64,000 nucleotides of DNA from an uncultured Lachnospiraceae bacterium (GTDB taxonomy: Bacteria; Bacillota; Clostridia; Lachnospirales; Lachnospiraceae), in the NCBI GenBank assembly GCA_949878435.1, contig CATLAK010000006.1:62001-126000 (forward strand). The letters are read 5' to 3'. The notes under the pieces are model-generated. The model was not told the origin of the DNA. It made no database searches and saw only the letters and a program-made list of their open reading frames with translations. The position numbers and the translations under genes are program-made. Positions 28,615 to 37,061 of the stretch are shown piece after piece. Each line of letters opens with the position of its first letter. Position 1 is the stretch's first letter.

Positions 28615-28992
28615 TTATTTCACTACCGCAATCACTTCCACTTCGCAGAGCACACCCTTGGGAAGCTCCTTTACTGCGACACAGCTTCTGGCAGGTTTTC
28701 CTATAAAATACTGCTCATAAACACTATTGAAAGCTGCGAAGTCCTCCATCTTGGCAAGAAAACAGGTCGTCTTTACCACATTTTCAAAATCTGTACCAGC
28801 TTCCTTCAAGATTTCTCCAACGTTTTCCATAACCTGCTTTGCCTGTACGCTAATATCTCCCTTTGCAATATCCCCGCTCTCCGGTATGATGGGAATCTGC
28901 CCTGATGCAAACAAAAAACCATTTGCGATGATTCCCTGAGAATAAGGTCCTATGGCTGCAGGCGCTTTCGTTGTTGACACTTTAGTTAACAT
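28615..28992 (-). CDS. ridA: RidA-family reactive enamine/imine deaminase
   Basis: 125 aa, cytoplasmic trimer in relatives. It hydrolyses 2-aminoacrylate-type intermediates made by PLP enzymes. Family sequence: APAAIGPYSQGIIANGFLFASGQIP, and the C-terminal PARSCVAVKELPKGVLCEVEVIAV with the conserved Arg and Glu. GGAGG precedes ATG 28992. It lies 11 nt after the small downstream gene of spoVAA-AB and immediately before aroK. Confidence 0.94.
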   Translation of the reverse strand: MLTKVSTTKAPAAIGPYSQGIIANGFLFASGQIPIIPESGDIAKGDISVQAKQVMENVGEILKEAGTDFENVVKTTCFLAKMEDFAAFNSVYEQYFIGKPARSCVAVKELPKGVLCEVEVIAVVK

Positions 28993-29003
28993 AACTTCCT
29001 CCT

Positions 29004-29237
29004 CTAATCTTCCGCAAACTCAGCCGTCACATAAAATCCCCTTTCATTTTCCACGATGCTTATTACTTTTCCTTTTCTGGCAAGCATCCGTTCTCTAAAG
29101 GGGAAATTTCCTGACATAGCAAGGGCTGGGTCGATTGTATAATAATAATTGCTGGGAAGCACACCTTCCGTCACCGTGATCTCGTCCCCTTCCTTTAAAA
29201 GTCCGGGACGTTCCATCTTAAATTCCATCTTCCGCAT
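29004..29237 (-). CDS. Small protein of unknown function
   Basis: 77 aa, soluble, beta-rich by look, with no recognised domain. GGAGG at 7 nt before ATG 29237 decides the start. A longer frame to 29459 overlaps spoVAB in another frame and is rejected. It sits between spoVAB and ridA with short gaps, so it is probably read from the spoVAA promoter. Confidence 0.65.
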   Translation of the reverse strand: MRKMEFKMERPGLLKEGDEITVTEGVLPSNYYYTIDPALAMSGNFPFRERMLARKGKVISIVENERGFYVTAEFAED

Positions 29238-29293
29238 GTGCATTCCTCCATCCGTATCTATTGTAATAGGCTTTGGAAATTTTTTCAATCCCC

Positions 29294-29788
29294 CTATCGT
29301 CCTGACAAAAAAATTCCCTGTGAAAAGTAGATAAGGCTCCCTGTCATTTTCCCCAACGCGGCAGCAGTGATTGCCACGCCAAGTCCATGCCGAAAGCCAA
29401 TCCTCCTTGAGAAAATAGGAATAGAATTGAGCATCTCCGCAATGGCAAGCGCAAGGCATCCGACGAACATACCTGCAAATATCCCCCAGATGCTAAAGAA
29501 AATATTACTGATCCATTTCCAGACGAGCACTGTCTGCCCTCCGAAGACCTGCCTGGACAGAACAAAGGTGCCAATCTGCGCATATTCAGAAAACACGCTG
29601 AAAAGTCCTCCCACGATGGTTCCAAGCACCACAGCCTCCTCCAGGACAAACACTTTTTTTGCCACATGCATCTTTCCTGCAAATCTTGGAATAAGCCCTA
29701 CCGACACCAGAACGGTAAAGACGCCGGCAGAAGCCAGCAGCCCAAAGCTTAGCCCGCAGATTCCTAAAAAAACTTGTTTAAGAAACAT
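29294..29788 (-). CDS. spoVAB: Stage V sporulation protein AB
   Basis: 164 aa, four predicted helices. It matches SpoVAB in the N-terminal GICGLSFGLLASAGVFTVLVSVGLIPRFA and in KVFVLEEAVVLGTIVGGLFSVF, and in the GCLALAIAEMLNSIPIFSRR segment. Part of the SpoVA DPA channel set. The start is uncertain: ATG 29788 or TTG 29791, with GGAGG 9-12 nt away; either overlaps the end of spoVAA. Confidence 0.9.
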   Translation of the reverse strand: MFLKQVFLGICGLSFGLLASAGVFTVLVSVGLIPRFAGKMHVAKKVFVLEEAVVLGTIVGGLFSVFSEYAQIGTFVLSRQVFGGQTVLVWKWISNIFFSIWGIFAGMFVGCLALAIAEMLNSIPIFSRRIGFRHGLGVAITAAALGKMTGSLIYFSQGIFLSGR

Positions 29789-30407
29789 CAATTGTCTTTC
29801 CCTCCCTGTCCGCCGTTTCAATCAGCGCTTTATTTACATCCGTCTCATAAATCCGCATCTCTACCTCTATAGGCGTCGGATCTTTTGTAATCCTTCTTCC
29901 TCCTATGTGGTTAAAAAACAGAATAATGCCCACTGCAAGACCAATGGAGTAGGAAACCTCCAAAATACTATATCCGTCGGCAGGATAGCCCATAATCAGT
30001 TCATATATCCTGGAAAAAATTTTATTGATACTGATATCATTATGAAATGCCATAATGGTAAAACCTGTTCCAAAAAAGCTGATAGCCGCTACAAAGACCA
30101 TTTTCAGCCATTGGAGCGGTCCTTTATGCCTGTTCACATTTATAAGTTCAATTAAGGTTGCATTTTCACCTATATTTTCCACCGAAACGCCGGGGCACTC
30201 CCTTTCAATCAACTCAATCACCTTGAGCACGCTTATGACCTGACGCTTTTTTTCCTTTTCATGAAACTGATGGACTTTTAAGGATTTTGCCTTTGCGCAG
30301 ACTGCCTTATCCGCACAATAAACGGAGGCAATATCTTTCACACAAACATGTGCTTCCATCACCTCCGCATTTTGTTCTGCTTTTAAATATAAAACTGCAT
30401 TTGCCAT
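29778..30407 (-). CDS. spoVAA: Stage V sporulation protein AA
   Basis: 209 aa. Soluble N-terminal domain (about 1-105, ending LIELINVNRHKGP) followed by two membrane helices (QWLKMVFVAAISFFGTGFTIMAF and YSIGLAVGIILFFNHIGG). This is the SpoVAA plan, first gene of the classical spoVA operon. ATG 30407 follows GGAGG at 5 nt. A near-perfect sigma-G promoter is upstream. Confidence 0.9.
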   Translation of the reverse strand: MANAVLYLKAEQNAEVMEAHVCVKDIASVYCADKAVCAKAKSLKVHQFHEKEKKRQVISVLKVIELIERECPGVSVENIGENATLIELINVNRHKGPLQWLKMVFVAAISFFGTGFTIMAFHNDISINKIFSRIYELIMGYPADGYSILEVSYSIGLAVGIILFFNHIGGRRITKDPTPIEVEMRIYETDVNKALIETADREGKTIDVS

Positions 30408-30440
30408 CCCTGCCTCCTTACCCAACATTATCTTACAGGC

Positions 30441-30470
30441 TAGTATGACCTTTTATATGCATTTATATTC
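30441..30470 (-). promoter_or_regulatory. Sigma-G-like promoter of spoVAA-spoVAB
   Basis: On the minus strand GAATA (30466-30470), 18 bp, CATACTA (30441-30447). All positions fit the pattern GHATR - 18 - CATNHTA. The start codon is about 35 nt downstream of the -10. Confidence 0.7.
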
Positions 30471-30472
30471 CT

Positions 30473-31576
30473 TCACTCCAATATGAACTGCATAAGCACA
30501 GGATCATGGTCTGACAGTTCATATCCCCAATCCATATGTTGATAAAAATTAACATTCACATTATTAGATACGATAAATCCATCCAGTGTGACCGTATAAG
30601 TGGTCGCCTCATCATAAGGCGTCTCGGCACTCCTGCACGTGTTGTGGGCAATATCCTCTTCATCCTTTGCGCTGTCAAGCCCCATATGAAATCCTTCCGG
30701 CAGACTCTCCCTGGGAAACGGATACGCCCATTCAGGCGCATTTTCCTGCTGTCCTTCCCGCAGATCGTGATTAAAATCACCTCCGCAGATCACATAATTT
30801 CCTTTTTTATAATCAGCCACCATATCCTCATACAAAGTTGACAGCTGCGCCTGCCTGATTTCATCACTCCCCCCATAAGCCGAAGTATGTACGTTATAAA
30901 GGCATAAATACCGCCCATTTTCGGTAGGGATACGTGAAATAGAATAGCTTCTGTCTAAATCCACCAGCTTGCTCACCGATTCGGAAATAGGAAGACTCCT
31001 GCGCATAGCATCCGTTATCTCTGCCCGGGAATAAGTCACCAACGCACTCTTGTTCGCTCCATGCGGTTCCCATGGAGGAAAAAACAAAAAAGGCGAATCA
31101 TAATCCTGTGCAAAATCATAATAATACCCTTTCATAAATTGATTGAGCAGCTCTAACTGATTCACATGGTAAGAACGTGTGCCGTCCAAATCTACCTCCT
31201 GCAGCAAGACAAAGTCAGGATTCACATCATTAATAATCTCTCCCATGCCGCATACCCCTGCTATAACACTTTCCTCATCCTTCCCCCAAGAAGACTTCCC
31301 GCCGTCCATAAAAAAACTATAATCCTTACGATACGCCCCAAAGCCAATGTTATAAGTCATAATAAAATACGCCTCCCCCTGCGCCAGTGAAAAGCCCTCA
31401 TCAAAATATGGATTCGCACCATTTCTCTTAACCTCCAACGTCAGCTTATCCGGCAGACGATAATAAGTACCAAGGACATAAGCCGCATACCCGCCAAACA
31501 AAAGAAGCACCACCAACAGAACCAAAAGAATCCGCTTCACGATTTTTTTCACCTTAAATTTCCTCTTACCTTTCAA
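30473..31576 (-). CDS. Membrane-anchored endonuclease/exonuclease/phosphatase-family protein
   Basis: 367 aa. Residues 12-34 are a single N-terminal membrane helix; the rest should lie outside. The EEP fold shows in TYNIGFGAY (Asn), LLQEVDLDG (Glu), CGGDFNHDLR (Asp/Asn pair), TLDGFIVS and the C-terminal SDHDPVLMQF. EEP members act on phosphodiesters such as DNA, phosphoinositides or sphingomyelin; the substrate here is not known. The gene ends only 3 nt before the spoVAA -35, so the two units are tightly packed. Confidence 0.85.
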   Translation of the reverse strand: MKGKRKFKVKKIVKRILLVLLVVLLLFGGYAAYVLGTYYRLPDKLTLEVKRNGANPYFDEGFSLAQGEAYFIMTYNIGFGAYRKDYSFFMDGGKSSWGKDEESVIAGVCGMGEIINDVNPDFVLLQEVDLDGTRSYHVNQLELLNQFMKGYYYDFAQDYDSPFLFFPPWEPHGANKSALVTYSRAEITDAMRRSLPISESVSKLVDLDRSYSISRIPTENGRYLCLYNVHTSAYGGSDEIRQAQLSTLYEDMVADYKKGNYVICGGDFNHDLREGQQENAPEWAYPFPRESLPEGFHMGLDSAKDEEDIAHNTCRSAETPYDEATTYTVTLDGFIVSNNVNVNFYQHMDWGYELSDHDPVLMQFILE

Positions 31577-31720
31577 TCGTTCTTACCAACTCCCTGCCCC
31601 TTTAATATACCATAATTTCCCCCAAACGGCTATAAAATTTACAGAGCGCCCTTCCAAAGTGCTATGTAACAGATAGCAAAGCAACTCCAAAGCGAGATAC
31701 ATAGCGGAAGCCATAACCCT

Positions 31721-31781
31721 GCAGTCAGCGGCATCTGTACCAGCCCAGCTGACTGACGCTGGTACAGATGCCGCTGACTGC
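31721..31781. repeat. 24-bp perfect hairpin downstream of spoVAD
   Basis: Arms 31721-31744 and 31758-31781 are exact reverse complements, with a 13-nt loop. It begins 14 nt after the spoVAD stop. No T-run follows on the minus strand, so it is not a standard terminator. A further GCTATGTA/TACATAGC pair lies at 31661-31705, before the EEP gene. Confidence 0.85.
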
Positions 31782-31794
31782 TGCCTCCGTCTTG

Positions 31795-32832
31795 CTACTT
31801 ACACCCAACCAATTCCACCCCATGTGCAATCCCCGGTATACTCTGCCCTTCATTAAAGCTTGTCTTAGACAGCAGCGCCCCGGTAGGAACAAACAATACC
31901 CGCTTCCACTTTCCTTCCTCAAGCTGCTTTAGTATAAAAGCCGACAGCGTAACCGCACTGCATCCGCATCCGCTTCCCCCTGCATGGGCATCCTGACTCT
32001 GGTCGTAAATCTCCATTCCGCAGTCCATATGCACCTTGGAAATATCCATTCCCTTTTCCCGCATCATATCCCAAAGCGCCTTCTGCCCTACACTTCCCAA
32101 ATCCCCTGTAATAATCTTATCGTAATCGGACGGACTTCTTCCAAAGTCTGTGAGATGATGATAAATGGTATCACAGGCGGCAGGCGCCATGCAGGCTCCC
32201 ATGTTCATGGAATCCTTTAAACCGAAATCCACGATTTTTCCAATGGTCAGCCCCGAAATCATAGCCCTGTCCGTGTCACTTTTCACACTGCTTAAGACAA
32301 ACGCACCGCTTCCCGTGACCGTCCATGTGGCGGAAAGAGGGCGCTGGTTTCCATATCCTAAGGGAAAGCGGAACTCCTTCTCGGCACTGGCAAAATGACT
32401 GGATGTGACGCATGCTGCGTGCTCCGCCATCCCTCCCGCAATCATCACCGTTGCCATTGCCATAGAGAGCCCACAGGTAGAGCAGGCACCGTACATTCCG
32501 ATTAATGGAATCTGAAAGGCACCTAATCCAAAGCTGCTGGCAATCGACTGTCCCAAGAGATCGCCTGCGAACAGATACTTAATCTCTTCATTTTTCAGCC
32601 CCGACTTTCCAATGGCAAGGGTAAGCGCCTCCTTCTGCAAGGTGCTCTCCGCCTCCTCCCAAGTCTCACAGCCGAATTTATCATCCTTTCCCACCACATC
32701 AAAACAGTCTCCAAAGGGTCCCTGACCTTCCTTGGTTCCTGCCACAGATGCGCTTGCTCTTATATAAACAGGTATGGGAACCTTAATACTTCTCTCCCCC
32801 TGCTCAAAAATTGCTCCAACCGTTGTTTCCAT
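31795..32832 (-). CDS. spoVAD: Stage V sporulation protein AD
   Basis: 345 aa, thiolase-like fold, the DPA-binding member of the SpoVA set. Recognised by VPVYIRASASVAGTKEGQGPFGDCFD, GDLLGQSIASSFGLG, GMYGACSTCGLSMAMATVM (the thiolase Cys region) and HAGGSGCGCSAV. The length is normal. The ribosome site GGAGG lies 6 nt before ATG 32832. It forms its own unit between a hairpin on each side. I did not find a good sigma-G promoter for it. Confidence 0.95.
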   Translation of the reverse strand: METTVGAIFEQGERSIKVPIPVYIRASASVAGTKEGQGPFGDCFDVVGKDDKFGCETWEEAESTLQKEALTLAIGKSGLKNEEIKYLFAGDLLGQSIASSFGLGAFQIPLIGMYGACSTCGLSMAMATVMIAGGMAEHAACVTSSHFASAEKEFRFPLGYGNQRPLSATWTVTGSGAFVLSSVKSDTDRAMISGLTIGKIVDFGLKDSMNMGACMAPAACDTIYHHLTDFGRSPSDYDKIITGDLGSVGQKALWDMMREKGMDISKVHMDCGMEIYDQSQDAHAGGSGCGCSAVTLSAFILKQLEEGKWKRVLFVPTGALLSKTSFNEGQSIPGIAHGVELVGCK

Positions 32833-32843
32833 AAAAAAACCTC

Positions 32844-32878
32844 CAGACGATTTACTTTTGGTTAGTTTCTCTCGTCTG
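32844..32878 (-). promoter_or_regulatory. Leader hairpin before spoVAD
   Basis: CAGACGA (32844-32850) pairs with TCGTCTG (32872-32878), loop 21 nt. In the mRNA the stem ends against the GGAGG of spoVAD, so it could affect translation. No T-run follows. Confidence 0.4.
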
Positions 32879-32966
32879 AAGATTTTTATTCGTTTTATGC
32901 GTTAATTCTCCACTGCGCCGATTCGCCGTTCTCCAAGCTGCTCTCCTGTACTTGCAGACTGAACTG

Positions 32967-34094
32967 TTACCCAGCCGCATCGTCTGTCACACCGTGTACA
33001 AGCAGGAACTGTTTCCATAAATCATAGTATGCACCAAGCAGATGAATCTGGTCAAAGGTATAATCTTTAATCAAGTTCCCTTCTTCATCGCAGACAGCCT
33101 CATTGACGTCAATATAAAAAATTTGCTTATTGTCCGCCAGCGTCGCTATGGCATTATTTCTTGCATTGATGTTGCTGTTATTAAATATGGCATCTGAACT
33201 GTTCTTTTCTCCCGAGACACGCATGACACCCTGGACAAAGATTTTCGCCTCCGGCTCTAATTCATGCAGCCGCTCCACTACCTTCGTGTATTCTGCCATG
33301 TACTCTTCCGTAGTTCCCCTGCCCAGCTCATTGATTCCTACCATGAGGAAAATCTTTCCGTACGCATTGTTTTCCAGCGCCTCTTCAACGGTACCCTGCC
33401 CGCCAAAATCTTCCTCTAAAACCTTATAAATCGTGAGAGAGGTCTCACAGTAGAAATCAGCATGCTCCGACAAATCTGTATAATCTCTTAAGCCCACCGT
33501 CCGGGAATCTCCGATAAATAAGGCGTCGTCAAAATAGCTTTCATCCACTGCTGAAAATTCATATTCCGCTGCCCTCAGGACACCCGCATCCCCATATAGA
33601 TCCGCTGAAATGTGATTTTGGATTTCTTCCTGTGTGCTTGCCCTTGCCGGCTCTATCTTTTCAAACGGTGCATCCTCTCCCTCAGGCTGCCCCTCATTTT
33701 CTTCCGATTCCTCTGTTTCTTCTTCCGAAGTGTCCGTTTCCTCTTTAGCAAGCGCATTAGCAGACACATCTGTCTCCGGCTGCGGTGCGTCTAATGCATC
33801 CGCTGTCCCGTCCTCTTCCGGCACAGTTTCCTGTTCCCTTTCCAGCTCGCTTTTCGGCGTCTCTTCTGCTCCATTCCCCTGCGCCATTGTCTGGGCACTT
33901 TCCCCAGCAAAGACCTGCCAAGGGTAAATACCATCATTGATTCCTGTGAACATGACTGCCAGTACCGGCGTCGTCAGCGGATGATACTCCTGCTCCGCAT
34001 AGATACTCATCCTGCCTGCAATCCCAATAATTGTAAAAATAAGCCCTGTGCCAATCAGCAATAGAAAAAACGGGCATTTTTTGATAAAATTCAT
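32967..34094 (-). CDS. Membrane-anchored SGNH/GDSL hydrolase
   Basis: 375 aa. One N-terminal membrane helix (residues 8-27), a long Glu/Thr/Ser-rich linker (about 70-160), then an SGNH domain. Catalytic blocks: FIGDSRTVGL (Ser), VGINELGRG (Asn), and DQIHLL (Asp-x-x-His). It is transcribed just after an MBOAT gene. MBOAT plus SGNH pairs transfer acyl groups, usually acetyl, to surface polysaccharides or peptidoglycan outside the membrane. That role is inferred from the pairing. Confidence 0.85.
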   Translation of the reverse strand: MNFIKKCPFFLLLIGTGLIFTIIGIAGRMSIYAEQEYHPLTTPVLAVMFTGINDGIYPWQVFAGESAQTMAQGNGAEETPKSELEREQETVPEEDGTADALDAPQPETDVSANALAKEETDTSEEETEESEENEGQPEGEDAPFEKIEPARASTQEEIQNHISADLYGDAGVLRAAEYEFSAVDESYFDDALFIGDSRTVGLRDYTDLSEHADFYCETSLTIYKVLEEDFGGQGTVEEALENNAYGKIFLMVGINELGRGTTEEYMAEYTKVVERLHELEPEAKIFVQGVMRVSGEKNSSDAIFNNSNINARNNAIATLADNKQIFYIDVNEAVCDEEGNLIKDYTFDQIHLLGAYYDLWKQFLLVHGVTDDAAG

Positions 34095-34130
34095 TTTGAA
34101 CCATACCTTTCCGCAATCTCTTTTACTGCC

Positions 34131-35507
34131 CTAGAAATTTAAATACATAAATGGATTTCCCGCACTGCTGGCAAGGAAATAAACTGAAGTCCAGAACAAA
34201 ACCACAAACAGCAGTATGATAATTGGATTTTTCTTATGTTTTTCAATATAGCCGGGCACCGCCGGAATACACAGCAAAATGCCCACAATAAAATAAACGC
34301 TGTAATTCTGTATATACTTTATGATATCCTGCGGATTTACCGCCAGACCGGCGCCTCCTATAAATGGGAACAGACGCCCGAAATAAATCCCCAGCTGTCT
34401 TAAATCTGTTATGGCAAAAACAACCCATGTCAGCGGAATGACTGCAAGAACATAGAGATTTCCCAGAACAGGTATTTTCCCCAGTTTTTTTCCATAAAAC
34501 ATTTTTTCTAAAATGATCAAAATCCCCAGCACAGCTCCCCAGATCACATAATTAATGCCGTTGCCATGCCAAAAGCCGGTCAGCAGCCATACCAAAGCCA
34601 GATTAAAGACCAGCTTTTTTTTCCCACAGCGGCTTCCTCCAAGAGGAATATACACATAATCCCGAAACCAGCTTCCCAACGTCATATGCCATCTTCTGTA
34701 GAACTCTGCAATACTCTTTGAAGCATAGGGATGATGAAAGTTCTCTATAAAGTCGAATCCCAGCATCACCCCGAGCCCCGCTGCCATCAGGGAATAGCCC
34801 CAGAAGTCAAAATACAGCCTTAGCGAATAGCCAAATGCCCCCAGCCATGCCAGCGGCGTGGAAATGCTCTGAAACCCGATCATCTGCAGATCATTCCACA
34901 AAATTGCAAGCCGGTCTGCCAGAAGAACCTTCATCCCAAGACCTGCCACAAAATACTTAAGCCCATCTTCAAACTGTTCAAGGCTCCAAGTTCTTTCACG
35001 CTCAAATTCTCCCTCATGATACCGCATGATGGGACCGGATGTCACCTGGGGAAACATGGTAAAGTAAATCGCAGCATGCTGAAAACTGGGCTTGCTCCAC
35101 ACCTCGCCCCTGCATATATCCATTTGAAAGGAAATCATTTTAAAGATATAAAAACTGATTCCAAGGGGAAGCAGTGTATGATCTACAAATACGGCTAAAA
35201 ACTTAAAAATCACCAGTACAGCCACATCCAGGGCAACCGCCTGCATCATGTATTTTTTCCGTTTATTCTTCTGCCATTCATGCAGGGAAAATCCTTCTCC
35301 CACCTTCCAGCTCTGCATTCCTATGCTATAGTTGACAATCGTCGTGACGATCAGCACGAGAATAAACACAGGCTCCCCAAAAGCATAAAAAACAAGGCTC
35401 CCTAAAAGGAGCAGCGTTTCCCTATACTTCTTCGGCATTGCAAAATACAATATTAAAAAAATCGGTAAAAAGCGAAATAAAAATTCAAAACTGGAAAAAC
35501 TGACCAT
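34131..35507 (-). CDS. MBOAT family O-acyltransferase
   Basis: 458 aa, about 10-12 membrane helices. MBOAT/AlgI-DltB group: RYYEGEF-like block seen as MRYHEGEFERERTW, FWGYSLMAAGLGVMLGF, RWHMTLGSWFRDYVYIPLGG, and the putative catalytic His in LLTGFWHGNGIN near residue 310. It carries acyl groups across the membrane for the SGNH partner downstream (gap 36 nt). ATG 35507 follows AGAGGA. The target polymer is unknown. Confidence 0.92.
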   Translation of the reverse strand: MVSFSSFEFLFRFLPIFLILYFAMPKKYRETLLLLGSLVFYAFGEPVFILVLIVTTIVNYSIGMQSWKVGEGFSLHEWQKNKRKKYMMQAVALDVAVLVIFKFLAVFVDHTLLPLGISFYIFKMISFQMDICRGEVWSKPSFQHAAIYFTMFPQVTSGPIMRYHEGEFERERTWSLEQFEDGLKYFVAGLGMKVLLADRLAILWNDLQMIGFQSISTPLAWLGAFGYSLRLYFDFWGYSLMAAGLGVMLGFDFIENFHHPYASKSIAEFYRRWHMTLGSWFRDYVYIPLGGSRCGKKKLVFNLALVWLLTGFWHGNGINYVIWGAVLGILIILEKMFYGKKLGKIPVLGNLYVLAVIPLTWVVFAITDLRQLGIYFGRLFPFIGGAGLAVNPQDIIKYIQNYSVYFIVGILLCIPAVPGYIEKHKKNPIIILLFVVLFWTSVYFLASSAGNPFMYLNF

Positions 35508-35545
35508 AACATTCCTCTGCACTTATCATTTGATTTGTGATATCC

Positions 35546-35574
35546 ATTTTAACACCCCTGCCATAAATACACAA
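35546..35574 (-). promoter_or_regulatory. Sigma-A promoter of the MBOAT-SGNH unit
   Basis: On the minus strand TTGTGT (35569-35574), 17 bp, TAAAAT (35546-35551), about 40 nt before the MBOAT start codon. Confidence 0.5.
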
Positions 35575-35693
35575 GAATGGCGGAATGGTTTTTTATTCCT
35601 ACGACAAATGTTTCTCTGTCCTATGCACAATCCAATTATAAAGGGGGCATGCATCATTTTTGCATCATATCTGTTACATTTTTATTACAATTT

Positions 35694-35722
35694 GCATATT
35701 TTGAGCAAATATCCATACACTA
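35694..35722 (+). promoter_or_regulatory. Sigma-G-like promoter of spoVAC
   Basis: GCATA (35694-35698), 17 bp, TACACTA (35716-35722). The -35 is a perfect GHATR; the -10 matches CATNHTA at most positions. About 30 nt before the spoVAC start. Confidence 0.5.
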
Positions 35723-35751
35723 ACCGAAATGATTCAGGAAGGTGACTATCT

Positions 35752-36231
35752 ATGAGCGAACCAAAAAGTGAAGAAAAAGCAACTCTCGAAAAAGAATATG
35801 AAGAATATGTAAAAACCATCACCCCTACCCATAATTTATATTTACAGATGCTCAAAGCCTTTATCACCGGCGGCATCATCTGCGTCATCGGGCAGATTCT
35901 TTTAAATTTTGCATCTAAGCAGATGGGCATGGACAAAGAAACGGCAGGAAGTTTCTGCTCTTTGGTCCTTGTATTTTTAAGTGTTCTTCTGACTGGTTTC
36001 AATATCTATCCTTCTATCGTTAAATTCGGAGGTGCCGGCGCCTTAGTACCGATTACCGGATTTGCCAATTCTGTGGCAGCCCCCGCCGTGGAATTTAAGA
36101 AAGAAGGGCAGGTTTTCGGCATCGGCTGCAAGATCTTTACGATTGCCGGTCCCGTCATCCTGTATGGTATTTTTACAAGCTGGTTATTAGGTCTTGGCTA
36201 CTGGATCGGTAAAGCAGCTGGTTTCATTTAA
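35752..36231 (+). CDS. spoVAC: Stage V sporulation protein AC
   Basis: 159 aa membrane protein; in Bacillus SpoVAC behaves as a mechanosensitive channel in the DPA release path. Clear family sequence: YEEYVKTITPTHNLYLQMLKAFITGGIICVIGQ, NIYPSIVKFGGAGALVPITGFANSVAAPAVEF and a C-terminal GYWIGKAAGFI. GGAAGGTG precedes the ATG. It is on the opposite strand from the other spoVA genes and has its own promoter and terminator. Confidence 0.95.
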   Translation: MSEPKSEEKATLEKEYEEYVKTITPTHNLYLQMLKAFITGGIICVIGQILLNFASKQMGMDKETAGSFCSLVLVFLSVLLTGFNIYPSIVKFGGAGALVPITGFANSVAAPAVEFKKEGQVFGIGCKIFTIAGPVILYGIFTSWLLGLGYWIGKAAGFI

Positions 36232-36259
36232 AAACGTGTGCGTTTCTGCGCACACGTTT
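36232..36259. terminator. Bidirectional terminator between spoVAC and the DUF6062 gene
   Basis: AAACGTGTGCG (36232-36242) and CGCACACGTTT (36249-36259) form an 11-bp stem with a 6-nt loop directly after the spoVAC stop, flanked by A and T stretches. It sits between two converging genes. Confidence 0.75.
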
Positions 36260-36264
36260 ATCTC

Positions 36265-37026
36265 CTACTTATTCATCTTATAAACCGGGTCGGCGGGATA
36301 TCCGCCCTTAAGCTTCTGCATGCCTCTCTGAATCGCATCCTTTGAATTTTTCCAATCCGCATCTTTATTCCTGTAATCAAATTTTTCTACCAGCCAGCTA
36401 ACATCCTCGGTAAGCCTTTCCATGTTCCGTTCCATCAATTCAAACATTTCCGGATAAAATGCTTTCTTTTCCTTGTCATTAAGCCTGCTTTCCCCATATT
36501 CACACAAATCGCCAAAGTGGTGCAGACAAAATCCCTTACCGCTCAGAATCCGCTTCCTGAAATCCTCGTCTTTCTTATACATATGGAAAAAGGTGTCCAT
36601 ATATCTGTCATAGGTATCTGCAAAGCGATTGCAGATATAGCAGGACTTCTCCTTCTCCTGCACCCAGATGCCGATGGCATTTTCCCTTTCCCCGCTCTTT
36701 TTCCGTCTGCCAATGAGCGTGGATTTGGAAGGCGTAAACTTTTTGAACTGCTCTTTCATTTCCTTATTTATCTTCTCATAGTGGGTCTTTAAAATCCACC
36801 CGTTACCGAGTGTATTGCCATAATCAAACATTTTCTTGAAATGTGCCCTGCAAAAGCCCGCCTGATCGGTAGCCTCTCTCACATCACTTTCCATATAAGA
36901 AGAACCGGAGCCAAGGACAAAATCCAATATATCCTGTTCTACTGCCCTTTCTATATTACAGAAAGGACACTCATCATCTGCATTCACCGCATCATTCAGC
37001 GGTATTGTGTAAAGTTTTTCTTTCAC
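36265..37026 (-). CDS. DUF6062-family Cys-rich protein
   Basis: 253 aa, soluble. Four Cys/His clusters suggest metal sites: CPFC near residue 20, CRAHF near 60, CYIC in the middle and CLHHF near 165. This pairing of CxxC and CxxHF blocks is typical of DUF6062 in Clostridia. No function is known. The spacing to the TetR gene upstream (35 nt) suggests a shared transcript. Confidence 0.75.
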   Translation of the reverse strand: MKEKLYTIPLNDAVNADDECPFCNIERAVEQDILDFVLGSGSSYMESDVREATDQAGFCRAHFKKMFDYGNTLGNGWILKTHYEKINKEMKEQFKKFTPSKSTLIGRRKKSGERENAIGIWVQEKEKSCYICNRFADTYDRYMDTFFHMYKKDEDFRKRILSGKGFCLHHFGDLCEYGESRLNDKEKKAFYPEMFELMERNMERLTEDVSWLVEKFDYRNKDADWKNSKDAIQRGMQKLKGGYPADPVYKMNK

Positions 37027-37061
37027 CGCATACCCTTCCTTCTGCCATTTATTCTCATTTC

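Noticed and set aside
29238..29459. Longer N-terminus for the 77-aa gene next to spoVAB
   Set aside because: It overlaps spoVAB in another frame; the GGAGG site supports the short start.
31721..31781. Rho-independent terminator for spoVAD
   Set aside because: Stem is very strong but there is no T-run on the minus strand, so it is listed as a hairpin only.
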